Positions 10,495-22,217 are shown, counted from the first letter of the stretch. The stretch: DNA of 64,000 nucleotides from Closterium sp. Naga37s-1 (GCA_947471745.1 CANJKZ010000011.1:434001-498000); one strand, 5' to 3'. The notes: generated by a model not told the origin, from the letters alone. Made by a program: numbers and translations.

Positions 10495-11368
10495 CAGAGC
10501 TGCCCCATTAGCTGCCTTGCCGCCCTACCCTACTGACGCGCCGCCCTTCTGGCCGTGGCACTGCCCCTAGCAGCTCGTCGCGCTGCCCTTAGCAGCCCAC
10601 GAGCTGCCCCTGCAGCTAGCGCGCTACCCCTGCAGCCTGCTCGCCACCTGCTCACGGCCCGCGCGCCGCCTTTGCAGCCCGCGCGTCGCCCGCTTGCGGC
10701 CCGCCCACCGCCCCTAGGCCCGCTAGCCGCCCTTGCAGCCCGCTCGCCGCCCTTGTGGCCCGCTCGCCGCCCGTGCGGCCCGCTCGCTGCTTGCTCGCGG
10801 CCCGCTAGCCGCCCCTGGAGCCCGCTTGCCGCCAGCTTGTGGCCCGCAACGCCGCCCCTGCCGCCCGCTCGCCGCTTACTCACGGCCCGCTCGCCGCCCC
10901 TACCGCCCGCTCGCCACTTGCCTGCGGCCCGCTTGCCACCCCTGCAGCCCGCTTGCTGCCTGCCTGCGGCTCGCTTGCCGCCCTTGCAGCCTGCTCGCCG
11001 CCCGCCTGCAGCCCGCTCGCCGCCGCTGCAGCCCGCCCGCCGCCCGCTTACGGCCCGCTCGCAGCCCCTGCAGCCCGCTCGCCGCCCTCTTGCAGCCCGC
11101 GCGCCGCCCCTTGCAGCCCGCTAGCCGCCTCTTGCAGCCTGCGCGCCGCCCCTTGCAGCCCGCTCGCGGCCCCTTGCGACTTGCTCGCCGCCCCTTGCAG
11201 CATGCGCACCGCCCTCTGGCAGTCCGCTCGCTGCCCCTTTTTGTGCCTGCCCTGCTGCTTACACCGCCCGGCTCCTGCCCGCCCTGCTGCTGGCCACCCT
11301 AGCCGTGTGCTGCCCTGCCCTGCCTGCGTGCTGCTCTGCTGGTAGCGCGCCACCCTGCTCTGCCCGCT
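10495..11368 (+). repeat. GC-rich degenerate leader array of S5
   Basis: About 870 bp of imperfect repeats built on gcccgctcgccgcccctgca, open in several frames at once because it is so GC-rich. It lies between the primer-binding site and the first gag codons. I see no conserved protein in it. Confidence 0.85.
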
Positions 11369-12834
11369 ATGGCTTCTCTTCGTGTACTCACGTTCGATCA
11401 TGAGGGCCGTCCGACTTACAGCTGTACCTACTGAGCGACTCTAGAGACAGCGTTTTGTTGTTTGACCACACGTCTGGAGCCTCTCTCGCCCCTCCCGCCA
11501 CAGCTGACAGTGCGACTCGCTCACAGTGGCTTACCCGTGACGCTGCTGCTCGCTTAGCCATTCGCAACCACCTGCCATTAGCCGAATGCGCTCACTTCGG
11601 ACAGCACAAGACTGCTAAAGCACTGTACGATGCTGTCGTCGCCCGTTACTCCTCCCCTGCCACTGCTGCTCTAGGCCGAGCTATACTACCCTACCTGTTT
11701 CCCGAGCTGTCCGCCTTTGCCACAGTAGAGGACCTCGTTACCCACTTTTGCACTAGCGACGCTCGCTACCGCGCTGCCCTCCCAGCAGAGTTCCTTGACA
11801 GGAACCCCCCCCCCCCCCCCCGATGTACATCACTCTCTACTTCATAGTCACCCACCTCCCTGACTTTCTTCGCGCTGTCAGGGACCACTTTCTCGCACTT
11901 GACCCCACAGACCTCACTGTTGACCTGCTCGAGCAGCACCTCCTTGCACTTGAGACTAGTGTAGTTGCTGTAGGTACCGCTCGTGGGACTCCTTGCACGC
12001 CCTTCTTTGAGGGGTGTTCCCCCTCCCCTCTTGCCCCCTCCTACGCCTCTGCTGCTGCTGTTGACGTCCTTGGTGCTGAGGATGTCGAAGCTGCTTCTGC
12101 TAGTGGGAAGCGCCGCAGAAGCAAGGGCAAGGGTGGCAGGAGTAGTGGAGGTGGCAGCGGGGGAGGTAGTGGGGGCGGCAGTGGAGGTGGTGGAGGTAGT
12201 GGAGGTGGTGGCAGCAGTGGGAGTGGTGGCGGGAGTGGGGGCGTTGGTGGCGGCGGTGGTGGCAGCGGTGGGAGTGGCGGTAGTGGCGGAAGTGGGAGTG
12301 GTTGCAGTCGGGCTGGAGTTACTCAGCGAGGAGGTTCTGGCGGTGGCCAGAGGCAGCAGCAGCAGCGTCGGAGCGAGACCCCTTCGCCCCAGCAGCTTCA
12401 TGAGTGGTTTGCTCAGCGTGGGGTGTCTGGGGGTAGTGCTAGCTGCCCGTATGTCATTCGCACGGGTGACCGTGATGGTCAGACATGCGGGAAGCCTCAC
12501 ACTCAGCACCACTGCTTCTCCCGCCTAGACGACGCATGGCGCATAGAGTTTGGTGACGAGGCTGAGCGCCCCCGCTGAGCAAAGTTGCTTAGGTCTGGAG
12601 TTGATATCTTTGCTCTTGACTATGATGCTATCCTTGCTGCTATGTATGCCATGTCTGTTAGTGCTAAGGGTGACTGTTACCTGTGTGTGCCGCCCGACCC
12701 AGGTATAGAGGCGGTTGCTTTAGGTGCTAGTGACTCTGCTCTCCCTGGTACTGTGCATGCTAAGGCCTTGCACACCTTTACGCTTGACTCAGGTGCTTCC
12801 CGCTGTTTCTTTCGCGACAGTACCACTCTCACTC
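11369..12834 (+). pseudogene. Copia-S gag and start of protease (S5)
   Basis: Gag begins at ATG 11369 (MASLRVLTFD) but is damaged at once, with a stop near 11432. The capsid-like part is readable from 11455 (RDAAARLAIRNHLPLAECAH, LPYLFPELSAFATVEDLVTH). A run of 17 C residues (11805-11821) throws the frame before MYITLYFIVTHLPDF at 11823. A long Gly/Ser tract (about 12136-12310) leads to the zinc-binding segment near 12448-12520 (C-x13-C-x3-H-x4-C). TGA 12576-12578 is followed by the protease block HTFTLDSGASRCFFRDSTTL (12772-12831). S6 then interrupts the element. Confidence 0.85.
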
Positions 12835-12839
12835 CACTC

Positions 12840-12971
12840 TGTGAGAATAACAAACGAGAATGAATGAACTAGCAAACAGTTGGGTACAAGTACTAACCCT
12901 AATTGGGTTGTACCCCTGATGGGCTACCCCACTACAGCCTACACAAATGTATAAGCTATAATGTTCTGACA
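12840..12971 (-). repeat. 3' LTR of S6 (132 bp)
   Basis: Plus-strand tgtgagaataacaaacg ... ataatgttctgaca. It differs from the 5' LTR at one visible base (ccctgat versus cccttat). Confidence 0.92.
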
Positions 12972-13202
12972 CACCCCCATAGGCAAAGTGGGGGAGAACA
13001 AGTGGTCACAAGACCAGTCAAGAAAAGCAAAACAAAGCAAGCTCAGGGTGGATCACAAAGTCACCACACAGTCCGAGCACAAGCAAAGGGCCACAAGGCC
13101 AGTTCACATGCAGAGTTATATTAAGGGAAGAGACAATACAGTGATCATACCCTAGCAAGTGCAAGCATGCAGGTATATATAGAGATCACACTACAAGCAG
13201 GG

Positions 13203-16200
13203 TCAAGCAGTGAGCAAGTGGGGCAAAGTGGGCACAAGGCCTAACACAGTAGCAAAGCGCTGATGATCACTAGGCGGAAGTGCCTTGCTGAAGACATCAG
13301 CAGTGCTGGCCCGAGTGGCCACGTACGCAAGACGAAGCTGGCCACGCTGCTGCAACTCTCGAGCAAGGAAGTATCGCAGAGCGATGTGCTTCGTTCTGTG
13401 CTCCAGTCTGTGCTCTTAACACAAGGCAATCATGGCCTTGCTTTCTACGTATAGGACTGGAGGCGAACGAGGCTGCTCTCCCAAGTCGGTCAGCAAGTAG
13501 GTGAGCCAGCGTAGCTCCTGAGCAGCCATGGCTCCGGCATAGATCTCAGCCTCACAACTGGAGCTGAGAACCGAAGACGAGCGGGTAGTCCGCCAAGAAA
13601 CAGAGCCGGACCCAAGGCTGAAGGTGTAACCCTGTGACGACCGCTGCGTAGCTGATTCGTCAACCCAGAAGGCGTCTGCGTGACCAGTGAGGACAACTGG
13701 ACCCCGTCCTCCAAGCACAAGCCCCATGCCCGACGTACTGCACAGGTAACGCAGTACCCTCTTCGCAGCATCCCAGTGCACCTTTCGGTGCCTGCCGGGA
13801 GCCACGTAGCGAGCCAGAAGACTGAGAGGGTACGCGAGGTCAGGTCGTGTGCAAGTCATCAGGTACATGAGGCAACCCACAAGCTCTGGGTACGGACCAC
13901 TCGACTCTACGGACTCGTCCAAAGGTGGAGCTGAGAGCGAGTGGCTGGTAGACAGAGGAGTGAGCTGTGGCGAGGAGTACTGGAAGCCGAAGCGCTGAAG
14001 GACCTGGTGCACCATGTGTGACTGAGTCAGTGTGATGGTGCGCCGTGCTCTGTCCCGGGTGATCTGCAGGCCAAGATAGCTGCGCAGTTCACCCAAGTCA
14101 GTGCAGGTGTGTCTCTTCTGCAGCTCGGACTTCACAAGGGTCACTGCCTCAGTGTCAGCCGTGGCAAAGACGAGGTCGTCGACGTACACTAGGACGTAGA
14201 ACGGCGGCAGCGAGGTGTCGATGCGTAGAAACAGTGACGGGTCTGCTGTAGAAGGGGCAAACCTAAGAGCCGCAAGTGTAGTCCTGAGTGTGTCGTGCCA
14301 CTCGCGAGGCGCCTGGCGGAGACCGTAGACTGGCCGGCGAAGGCTCCACTGAGTACCTGCAAGAAACGACCCAGTGAAACTAGGTGGTCGGCGCAGCCAG
14401 ATCTCCTCGTGCAGGCTGCCCTGCAGAAAGGCTGTACTGAAGTCCAGGGAGTGCAACTCGTAGTCACGCTGAGCAGCGACATGCAGCAACACCCGAAGAG
14501 TAGTCATCTTCGGAGTGGGGGAGAAGGTCTAGAAGTAGTCAACTCCCTGTTGCTGGCTGAAGCCTTGAGCAACGTAACGCGCCTTGAAGGCAGGCGGAGA
14601 ACCTGGCGGCCGCTTCACCCTGAAAATGCACATGCCATCGACTATGTTCGCCCCAGGTGGGGGAACCTCGTCAACGTAGGTGCCTGTGGACTTCCAGGAT
14701 GCCATCTCGACATCCATAGCTGCCTGCCACTGAGAAGAGTAAGGACCCGTAATCGCCTCTGCGTAAGAGCGTAGGGTCGGGATGTCTGGAGCATCTGGGT
14801 CTCCCTCAGGGGCAAGCAGCATGGAAGCGAAACGAGGTACAGCAGCTGCAAGACACTCAAAGTCCTCCTGCCCGTCCTCAAAGACGTCCGTGCCAAGAGT
14901 ACACTCACCCCCGACGGACGGAGGACTGGCAGACACAGACTCAGCAACTAGAGCAATGGCGTAGTCAAGACGGCAGGCAGCAGCAAAGTCAAGCAGCTCA
15001 GCAACGAGAGCAGACGCAGCAGCAGACTCAAAGTACGGGTCAGTAATAGCAGTGGCAAGGAGACGAGCGACAGTGGGACTGGCAGCACGCGCTCGGTCAG
15101 ACTCAGGGTCAGGGACCTCAGGAAGAGAGGACTCAGGAGGAGCAGGCAGAGGAACACGCAGTGGAATAGAGGAAGGATGGAGTGCGATAGTGTGCGTGCC
15201 GGGGACAGGAGGAGGACGCGAACGAGGAGCGCGACGAGCAGTGCGAACAGGCGAGACAGGACGAGACGCAGGCTCATGACGCTGCTGCTACTGGGCCCGA
15301 CCACCACCAGGGCCTCCACGCCGAGGTCCAGACCTACCACCACCAGTCCCACCGCCTCCACTGCCGCCACTCCCTCCGCTGACTCCACCGCCGCCATCAG
15401 AGCCCCCACCGCCACCACGAGTCCCACTGCCGCCACCACCTCCACTGCCTCCACCTCCTCTACCGCTGCCCCCACTACCGCTCCCACTGCCACCTCCACC
15501 ACCACCGCTGCCTCCTCCACTACCCCGGCCACCCTTGGCCTTGCTGTTGCGGCACTTCGCACTAGTCGAAGCATCACCGACGTCCTCAGGAACAGAGATG
15601 TCTGCAGCAGCAGCAGAGGCGAAGGAGGGGGAAAGGGGGGAGGGGGAGCACCCCTCAAAGAAGGGCGAGCATGGAGTGCCACGAGCAGCACCTACAGCAA
15701 CTGCACTAGTCTCAGCTGCGAGGAGATAATGCTCGAGGAGATCAACAGTGAGGGAGGTGGGGTCGAGTGTGAGGAAGTGGTCCCTGATAGAGCGAAGGGA
15801 GTCAGGGAGGCGAGTGACTATGAAGTAGAGGGTGATGAACATGGGGGGCTGGTTCGTGGGAAGGAACTCAGCAGGGACGGTAGCGCGGTAGCGAGCGTCG
15901 CTAGTGCGCAGGTGGGTAACCAGGTCCGCTACTGTGGCAAAAGCCGACAGCTCAGGGAACAGGTAGGGTAGTAGCAGCCTGCCAAGAGCAGCAGTGGCAG
16001 GGGAGGAGTAGAGAGCAACGACAGCATCGTACAGGGCCTGTGCTGTCCTGTGCTCTCCAAAGTGAGCACATTCGGTCGCGGGCAGGTGGTTGCGAATGGC
16101 CAAGCGAGCAGTAGAGTCACGAGACAGCCACTGGGAACAAGTCGAAACGTCAGCTGTGGCGGGAGGGGCTGGAGCGGCACCGGACACGTGGTCAAACAGT

Positions 16201-16313
16201 GAGACACTGTCCTTCAGATCGCTCAGTAGGTACTGTTGCAGATCGTCGTGCCACGTGTCAAATGCTACAGGTCTGCCCTCCGGGTCGAACGGGAGAACTC
16301 TAAGCGACGCCAT
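13203..16313 (-). pseudogene. Deletion-derived Gag-RT-RNase H fusion frame (S6)
   Basis: Minus-strand reading from ATG 16313 (MASLRVLPFDPEG). Gag capsid-like part (WLSRDSTARLAIRNHLPATE, LPYLFPELSAFATVADLVTH), a short in-frame C run (6 C), MFITLYFIVTRLPDSLRS, a Gly-rich tract and the end GPGGGRAQ at TAG 15288-15290. The same frame continues directly into the pre-RT segment (RHEPASRPVSPVRTARRAP), then RT (KSTGTYVDEVPPPG, LHSLDFSTAFLQG, YVDDLVFATAD) and RNase H to the original stop at 13203-13205. Further stops are visible near 14526-14528 (a TAG where sisters have CAG) and at 13416-13418. Zinc finger, protease and integrase are missing without loss of frame. Any product would need proteins supplied by other copies. 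Confidence 0.88.
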
Positions 16314-16389
16314 AGTGGCGCAGGGTTCAGGAGCAGCAGTAGCAGTAGCTAAGGGGCCAAGGGGCGGGGCCGAGGGGCCAAACACTAGG

Positions 16390-17407
16390 GCCGAGGAGGC
16401 TGAGCCTAGGGGCCGAGGCTAGGGGCCGAGGGGCCGAGGGGCAGGGCCGAGGGGCCAAACAAGGGGCCGGGCGCGGGCTAGGTACGGAGCCGGGCGCGGG
16501 CTAGGTACGGGGCCGGGCACTGGGCAGGTACGGGGCCGGGTGCTGGGCTCTGAACTGGGGCTGAGGGGCCTAGGGGGCCGAGGGGCCAAACACGAGGGCC
16601 GAGGAGGCCGAGCCTAGGGGCCGAGGCTAGGGGCCGAGGGGCCAAACAAGATACGGGGCCGAGGGGCCAAACAAGGTACGGGGCCGGGCGCTGGGCAGGT
16701 ACGGGGCCGGGCGCGGGCTAGGTACGGGGCCGGGCGCGGGCTAGGTACGGGGCCGGGCGCGGGCTAGGTACGGGGCTGGGCGCTGGGCGAGGGGCGGGGC
16801 TGGGCGCGGGTGTCGATGGGCCGGGGCTAGGTACGGGGTCGGGCGCGGGCGTCGACGGGCGCGAGCTAGGGAAGGGGCCAGGCGCGGGCTAGGTACGGGG
16901 CCAGGCACGGGCGAGGTACGGGGCCGGGCGCGGGTGTTGACGAGGCGCGGGCTAGGTACGGGGCCGGTCGCGGGTGTCGACGGGCGCGGGCTAGGTACGG
17001 CGCCGGGCGCGGGGCTAGGTACGGGGCCTGGCGCGGGCGAAGTACGGGGCCGAGCGCGGGTGTCGACGGGGCGCGGGCTAGGTACGGGGCCGGGTCGCGG
17101 GCTAGGTACGGGCCGGGCGCTGGCGTAAGACGGGGCCGGGCGCGGGCTAGGTACGGGCCAAGGGAGGGCGAGAGACGGGCCGGGCGCGAGGCTAGGAATG
17201 GGCCGATCGCGGGCTAGGTACAGGCCGATCGTGGGCTAGGTACGGGCCCGGCGCGGGCGAGAGACGGGGCCGGGCGTAGGCTAGGTACGGGCTGATCGCG
17301 GGCGAGGTACGGGCCGGGCGCGGGGCTAGGAACGAGGCCGGGCGCGGGGCTAGGGGCGATGGGCCTAGGGAGGTAGTCGCAGTGTAGCAGGTGGTGGGCC
17401 CAAGTAA
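16390..17407 (-). repeat. GC-rich leader array of S6
   Basis: Roughly 1 kb of tandem, imperfect ggctaggtacggggccgggc units with scattered variants. It sits at the same place as the leader arrays of S5, S7 and S8 but is built from a different unit. Confidence 0.85.
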
Positions 17408-17422
17408 CCTACTCTGATTCCA
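17408..17422 (-). promoter_or_regulatory. Primer-binding site of S6
   Basis: Minus-strand tggaatcagagtagg directly inside the 5' LTR. It is related to the initiator-Met type site. Confidence 0.72.
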
Positions 17423-17554
17423 TGTGAGAATAACAAACGAGAATGAATGAACTAGCAAACAGTTGGGTACAAGTACTAACCCTAATTGGGTTGTACCCCT
17501 TATGGGCTACCCCACTACAGCCTACACAAATGTATAAGCTATAATGTTCTGACA
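17423..17554 (-). repeat. 5' LTR of S6 (132 bp)
   Basis: Same sequence as 12840-12971 apart from one visible base. It is followed by the second cactc copy and then resumed S5 protease coding sequence. Confidence 0.92.
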
Positions 17555-17559
17555 CACTC

Positions 17560-19794
17560 CCTGCACTTGTTCCGGTCAGACTGGCTGACCCCTCAGGGGG
17601 CCCAGTTCTTGCCCGTTCCTCCACTGTTCTCCCGTGTCCGGCAGTTCCGTCTGGCTCACTATCAGGTCTTCACCTCCCCTCGTTCTCTACGAACTTGGTG
17701 AGTATTGGTGCCCTCCAGGATGCGATGGTCACTACCACCACTCCTGGGGGTCAGCTTGTGTCAAACTGCACGTGTACACGGACGGGCCGTCACCTGGCCA
17801 CGTTCACCCGTCGACCTGGGTCGAGTCTCTACACACTACCTACCGAGCCTCCTCAAGCAGCTGCGTCTGCCCAGGTGTCCGCGTCAGGTCCGGTAGCACC
17901 CCCCTGCTCGTGTCGCCTCCTGTCGCACCAGACTCTCCTGTGGCACCACCACCTTGGTCACCCCTCCCTGCCACGCGTTCGTGGCATGCACTCCCGCCTC
18001 CTTGTTTCTGGTCTTCCCAGGTCTCTGCCTCCCCTCCCGCCCTCGCCTGCCCCGCCCTGCCTTCCTTGCGTCAAGGGGCGGCAGCGCGCCGCTCCTCACT
18101 CCTCCTCATTTCCCCAGACGACTGCTCCCCTGCAGACTCTTCACATGGACGTGTGGGGCCCAGCCCGCGTCAGTGGATAGGGCTGCGAGCGCTAGTTTAT
18201 GCTGGTTGTTGACGACTACACGCGTTACACCACGGTCTTCCCCTTGCACAGCAAGGGTGAGGTCCCTGATGTCTTGATACCTTGGATCCGCGCAGTCTGT
18301 CTGCAGCTCCGCGAGTGGTTCCGCCAGGACCTTCCTGTCCTGCGTCTGCACTCTGACAGAGGTGGTGAGTTCTCCTCCGACCTCTTGCAGGACTTTTGTC
18401 GTGGGGAGGGCATCCTCCAATCGTTCACGCTTCCAGCCTCCCCGCAGCAAAATAGGATTGCTGAGTGCCGCATTGGCCTAGTCATGGAGGTCGCTCGTAC
18501 CTCCATGATCCATGCGGCTGCTCCCCATTTTCTGTGGCCGTTTGCGGTCCAGTACGGTGCGCATCAGCTCAACCTCTGGCCCCGTGTCTCCTTGCCAGAG
18601 ACCTCGCCTACACTGCGTTGGACGGGAAATGTTGGCGATGCCTCTGTGTTCCGAGTCTGGGGTTCTCGTGCCTTTGTTCGCGATACGTCCGCGGACAAGC
18701 TCTCTGCCCGCGCTATTCCCTGCGTCTTCCTTGGCTTTCCCCCTGACGCCCCTGGCTGGCAGTTTTACCACCCCACCTCGCGTCGTGTCCTCCCCTCTCA
18801 GGACATCACGTTTGACGAGTCGGTTCCCTTTTACCGTCTCTTCCCCTACCGCTCTGCCCCTCTCCCACCCCCGCCGCTCTTCCTTGCTCCAGGTCCTTCT
18901 CCAGTAGACCCCCTCCCCCCTCAGGGTCCTGCTCCCTCAGGTGTGTCTCAGGTAGACTCACTCCCTGGTACTGTGCTTGTTGAGGTCGCTGTAGCCTCAG
19001 GTGCTGCTACAGGTGCTGCGTCTAGGGATGCTGCGTCTGAGGGTGCTGAGCCTGCGAGTGCAGAGCCTAGGGGTGCTGAGCCTGCGGGTGTGGAGCCTGG
19101 GGGTGCTGAGTCTGAGGGTGCGGGGTCTGGGGGTGCTGAGCCTACGAGTGCGGAGTCTGGGGGTGCTGAGCCTAGGGGTACTGCTTCTTCTGAAGGTCCT
19201 GCGGGTGCCTCGCCACGACTGTCTCCCCGGCCGGAGCCTCTTTCTCTGCAGCAGTTGCGCGAGTGGTTTGCTCGGCACACACGCCTTCGGAGTGGAGCTG
19301 CCGGAGCTGGAGACTCTACCGCTGGAGGCACTGGAGCTGGAGGTGCTGGAGCTACTAGTCTTGGAGGTGCTGGAGTTCCTGCTGGAGCTGGAGGTCCCGG
19401 AGGTGCTGGAGCTGCTGGTCCTCGAGGTGCTCGTACTAGGGGTACTAGAGCTGCCGGGGCTGGTGGAGCTGGAGGAGCTCGAGCTGGAGACCCTGGCGCT
19501 GGTGGCGCTGGAGCTGGAGGCACTGTAGCTATTGACCCTGGTGCTCGGGTTACTGGAGCTGCTAGGGCTGGTGGTGTTGGGGGCGCTGGAGCTGGGGGCG
19601 CTGGAGCTGGAGGAGCTAGAGCTGGAGACCCTGGCGCTGGAGGCGCTGGAGCTGTTGACCCTAGAGCTGGAGGTGCTGGCGCTGGGGGTGCTGCGTCTGG
19701 CGGTACTGGTGCTGGAGGCACCGTGCAGCAGCGCCCGTTTTCTGTTCTGCCGCCACCGTCCTCTCTGTCGCCACCTGACTCAGTCCTTCGCTAG
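17560..19794 (+). pseudogene. Copia-S protease end and integrase (S5)
   Basis: Resumes exactly where S6 interrupted. It continues with LADPSGGPVLARSSTVLPC near 17583 and LHLPSFSTNLV, then the pre-integrase zinc region (LLWHHHLGHPSL, CLPC) and the integrase core (MDVWGP, VVDDYTRYTTVFPL, LHSDRGGEFSS with the Asp present). Damage: TAG 18178-18180 (CAG in sisters), TAG 18193-18195 (TAC in sisters), and QQNRIAECR where sisters read QQNGIAERR. The C-terminal part is the Pro-rich segment and the Gly-Ala-Glu repeat, ending at TAG 19792-19794. Confidence 0.88.
19000..19735 (+). repeat. Repeat-coded linker in S5 pol
   Basis: Two successive arrays. About 19000-19170 encodes Gly-Ala-Glu-Pro/Ser-type pentapeptides. 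About 19300-19735, made of ggagctggaggcgctgga units, encodes Gly-Ala-rich sequence (GAGGAGA type). It separates integrase from RT. Confidence 0.85.
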
Positions 19795-19797
19795 GTT

Positions 19798-21991
19798 CTT
19801 AGTCTCCCGTATTCTACTGGCCTTCCTCCTAGCTTACTGAGTCCACCACCTCGCCAGTCGCAGCCACAGTTACACCCAGACTCCCCACTGCCTGCTCCTT
19901 CTCCTTACGCTGAGCAGACAGACTCTTTCATAGAGCGTCGTGAGCCTGAGTCTGGTCCTGCCTCGCCTGTTCGCGCTGTTCGCACTGGTCGTCGGGTTCC
20001 TCGTCCGCGTCCTCCTCCTGTCCCCGGCACTCACGTTATGGCACTTCGTCCTTCCTCTGTTCCACTGCGCGTTCCTCTGCCGCCTCCTCCTGAGTCCTCT
20101 CTTCCTGCCGTTCCTGACCCTGAGTCTGACCTAGCTCGTGCCGCCAATCCTACTGTCACACGTCTTCTCGCCACTGTTGTCACTGACCCTTCTTTTGAGT
20201 CCACTGCTGCATCTACCCTAGTTGCTGAGCTTGTTGACTTTGCTGCTGCCTGTCGTCTCGACTAATTCACTAGTCTTGTTGCTGAGTCTGAGTCTGACTG
20301 TCCTCCGTCCGTCGGGGGTGAGTGTGCCCGTGGCACGGACGTCCTTGAGGACAGGCAGGAGGAATTTGAGTGCCTTGCGGCTACTGTACCTCATCTCGTG
20401 GCCATGCTGATTGCCCCTGAGGGAGACCCGGATGCACCAGACATCCTGACCCCGCACTCTTACGTAGAAGCGATTACGGGTCCCTACTCCTCTCAGTGGC
20501 AGACAGCCATGGACGCAGAGATGGAATTCTAGAAGTCCACAGGCACCTACGTCTACACAGTTCCCCCTTCTCGGGTGAACATAGTCGATGGCATGTGGAT
20601 TTTCAGGGTGAAGCGGCCGCCGGGTTCTCCGCCTGTCTTCAAGGCTCGTTACGTTCCATGAGGCTTCAGTCAGCGACAGGGAGTTGACTTCTTCCAGACC
20701 TTCTCCCCTACCCCGAAGATGACCACTCTTCGGGTGTTGCTGCACGTCGCAGCTCAGCATGACTACGAGCTGCACTCGCTTGACTTCAGCACAGCCTTCC
20801 TACAGTGCAGCCTGCACGAGGAGATCTGGCTTCGCCGCCCACCTGGCTTCACTGGGTCGTTTCCTGCAGGTACCCAGTGGAGCCTCCAGCGGCCAGTCTA
20901 CGGTCTCTGCCAGGCGCCTCGCGAGTGGCACGACACACTGAGGACGACACCTGCGGCTCTTGGGTTTGCGCACTGACACTTTGCTGCCGCCGTTCTACGT
21001 CCTCGTGTATGTCGACGACTTGGTCTTTGCCACTGCTGACACTGAGGCACTGGCCCTTGTGAAGTCGGAGCTGCAGAAGAGACACACCTGCACTGACCTG
21101 GGTGAGCTGCGCAGCTATCTTGGCTTGGAGATCACCCGGGACAGAGCACGGCGCACCATCACCCTGACTAAGTCACACATGGTGCACCAGGTCCTTCAGC
21201 GCTTCGGCTTCCGGTACTCCTCGCCACAATCCACTCCTCTGCCTACCGGTCACTCGCTCTCAGCTCCACCTTCGGGCGAGTCCGTAGAGCCGAATGGCCC
21301 GTATCCAGAGCTTGTGGGCTGCCTCATGTACCTGATGCCCTGCACTCGACCTGACCTTGCCTACCCTCTTAGCATCCAAGCACGCTACATTGCGCCCGGG
21401 AGACACCAACCAGAGCACTGGGAGGCCGCTAAGAGGGTGTTGCACTACTTGTGCAGTACGTCGGGCATGGGGCTCATGCTTGGAGGACGGGGTCCAGTTG
21501 TCCTCACTGGACACGCAGACGCTTCTTGGGTTGACAACTTGGCTACGCAGTGGTCGTCACAGGGTTACACTTTCAGCCTTGGCTCTGGCTCTGTTTCTTG
21601 GCGGTCTACCCGCTTGTCTTCTGTTCTCAGTTCCAGTTGTGAGGCTGAGATCTACGCAGGGGCCATGGCTGCACAGGAGTTACGCTGGCTCACCTACCTG
21701 CTGACCGACTTGGGAGAGCTGCCTTGTTCTTCTCCAGTTCTGTATGTAGACAACAAGGCCATGATTGCCTTGTGTTAGGAGCACAGACTGGAGCACAGAA
21801 CAAAGCACATCGCTCTGCGTTACTTCCTTGCTTGAGAGTTGCAGCAGCGTGGTCAGCTTCGTCTTGCGTACATGGCCACTCGGGCCAACACTGCTGATAT
21901 ATTCACCAAGGCAATTCAGTCTGGTGATCATCAGCGTTTCTTTACTGTTTTAGGCCTTGTGCCTACTTTGCCTCACTTGCTCACTGCGTGA
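19798..21991 (+). pseudogene. Copia-S RT-RNase H (S5)
   Basis: Pre-RT segment and RT: SLPAVPDPESDLARA, a TAA near 20263, a TAG near 20529 (TGG in sisters), LHSLDFSTAFLQC near 20770 and YVDDLVFATAD near 21010. A deletion near 20965 removes about 25-30 bp between LGFA and the LPPFYVLVYVDD block and shifts the frame. RNase H follows (TGHADASWVDN, SCEAEIYAGAMAAQE, YVDNKAMIALC), with TAG 21776-21778 and TGA near 21833 before the ancestral stop TGA 21989-21991. Confidence 0.88.
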
Positions 21992-22217
21992 CTTTGCTTG
22001 TAATGTGATCTATATATATACCTGCATACTTACATTTGCTAGGGTATGATCACTGTACTATTTGTTCTCTTTTATATAACTCTGCATGTGAACTGGCCTT
22101 GTGGCATTTGTTTGTGCTCGGAATGTGTGGTGCCTTCGTGATCCACCCTGAGCTTGCTTTGCTTTTCTTGACTGGTCTTGTGACCACTTGTTCTCCCCCA
22201 CATTGCCTATGGTGGTG

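Larger units (their letters stand above)
12840..17554 (-). mobile_element. Copia-S copy S6, complete LTRs, internal deletion, nested in S5
   Basis: Minus-strand element with LTRs 12840-12971 and 17423-17554, flanked by the perfect duplication cactc (12835-12839 and 17555-17559). Excising it with one cactc restores the S5 protease frame. It has a primer-binding site, a long leader array, gag, RT and RNase H, but lacks the zinc finger, protease and integrase. I see one mismatch between its LTRs, so it is among the youngest insertions here. Confidence 0.93.

Noticed and set aside
10530..11401. Several Pro/Ala/Arg-rich frames over the S5 leader, some over 180 residues
   Set aside because: All three frames are open because of base composition; the units are degenerate repeats and the position is a copia leader.
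16390..17400. Possible CRISPR-like or satellite array
   Set aside because: Units are adjacent and variable with no constant repeat and unique spacers, and the genome is eukaryotic; it is the S6 leader.
15288..17458. Long plus- and minus-strand open frames in the Gly-rich and leader regions
   Set aside because: They overlap on both strands in GC-rich repeats and share no conserved domain; only the gag frame matches sister copies.
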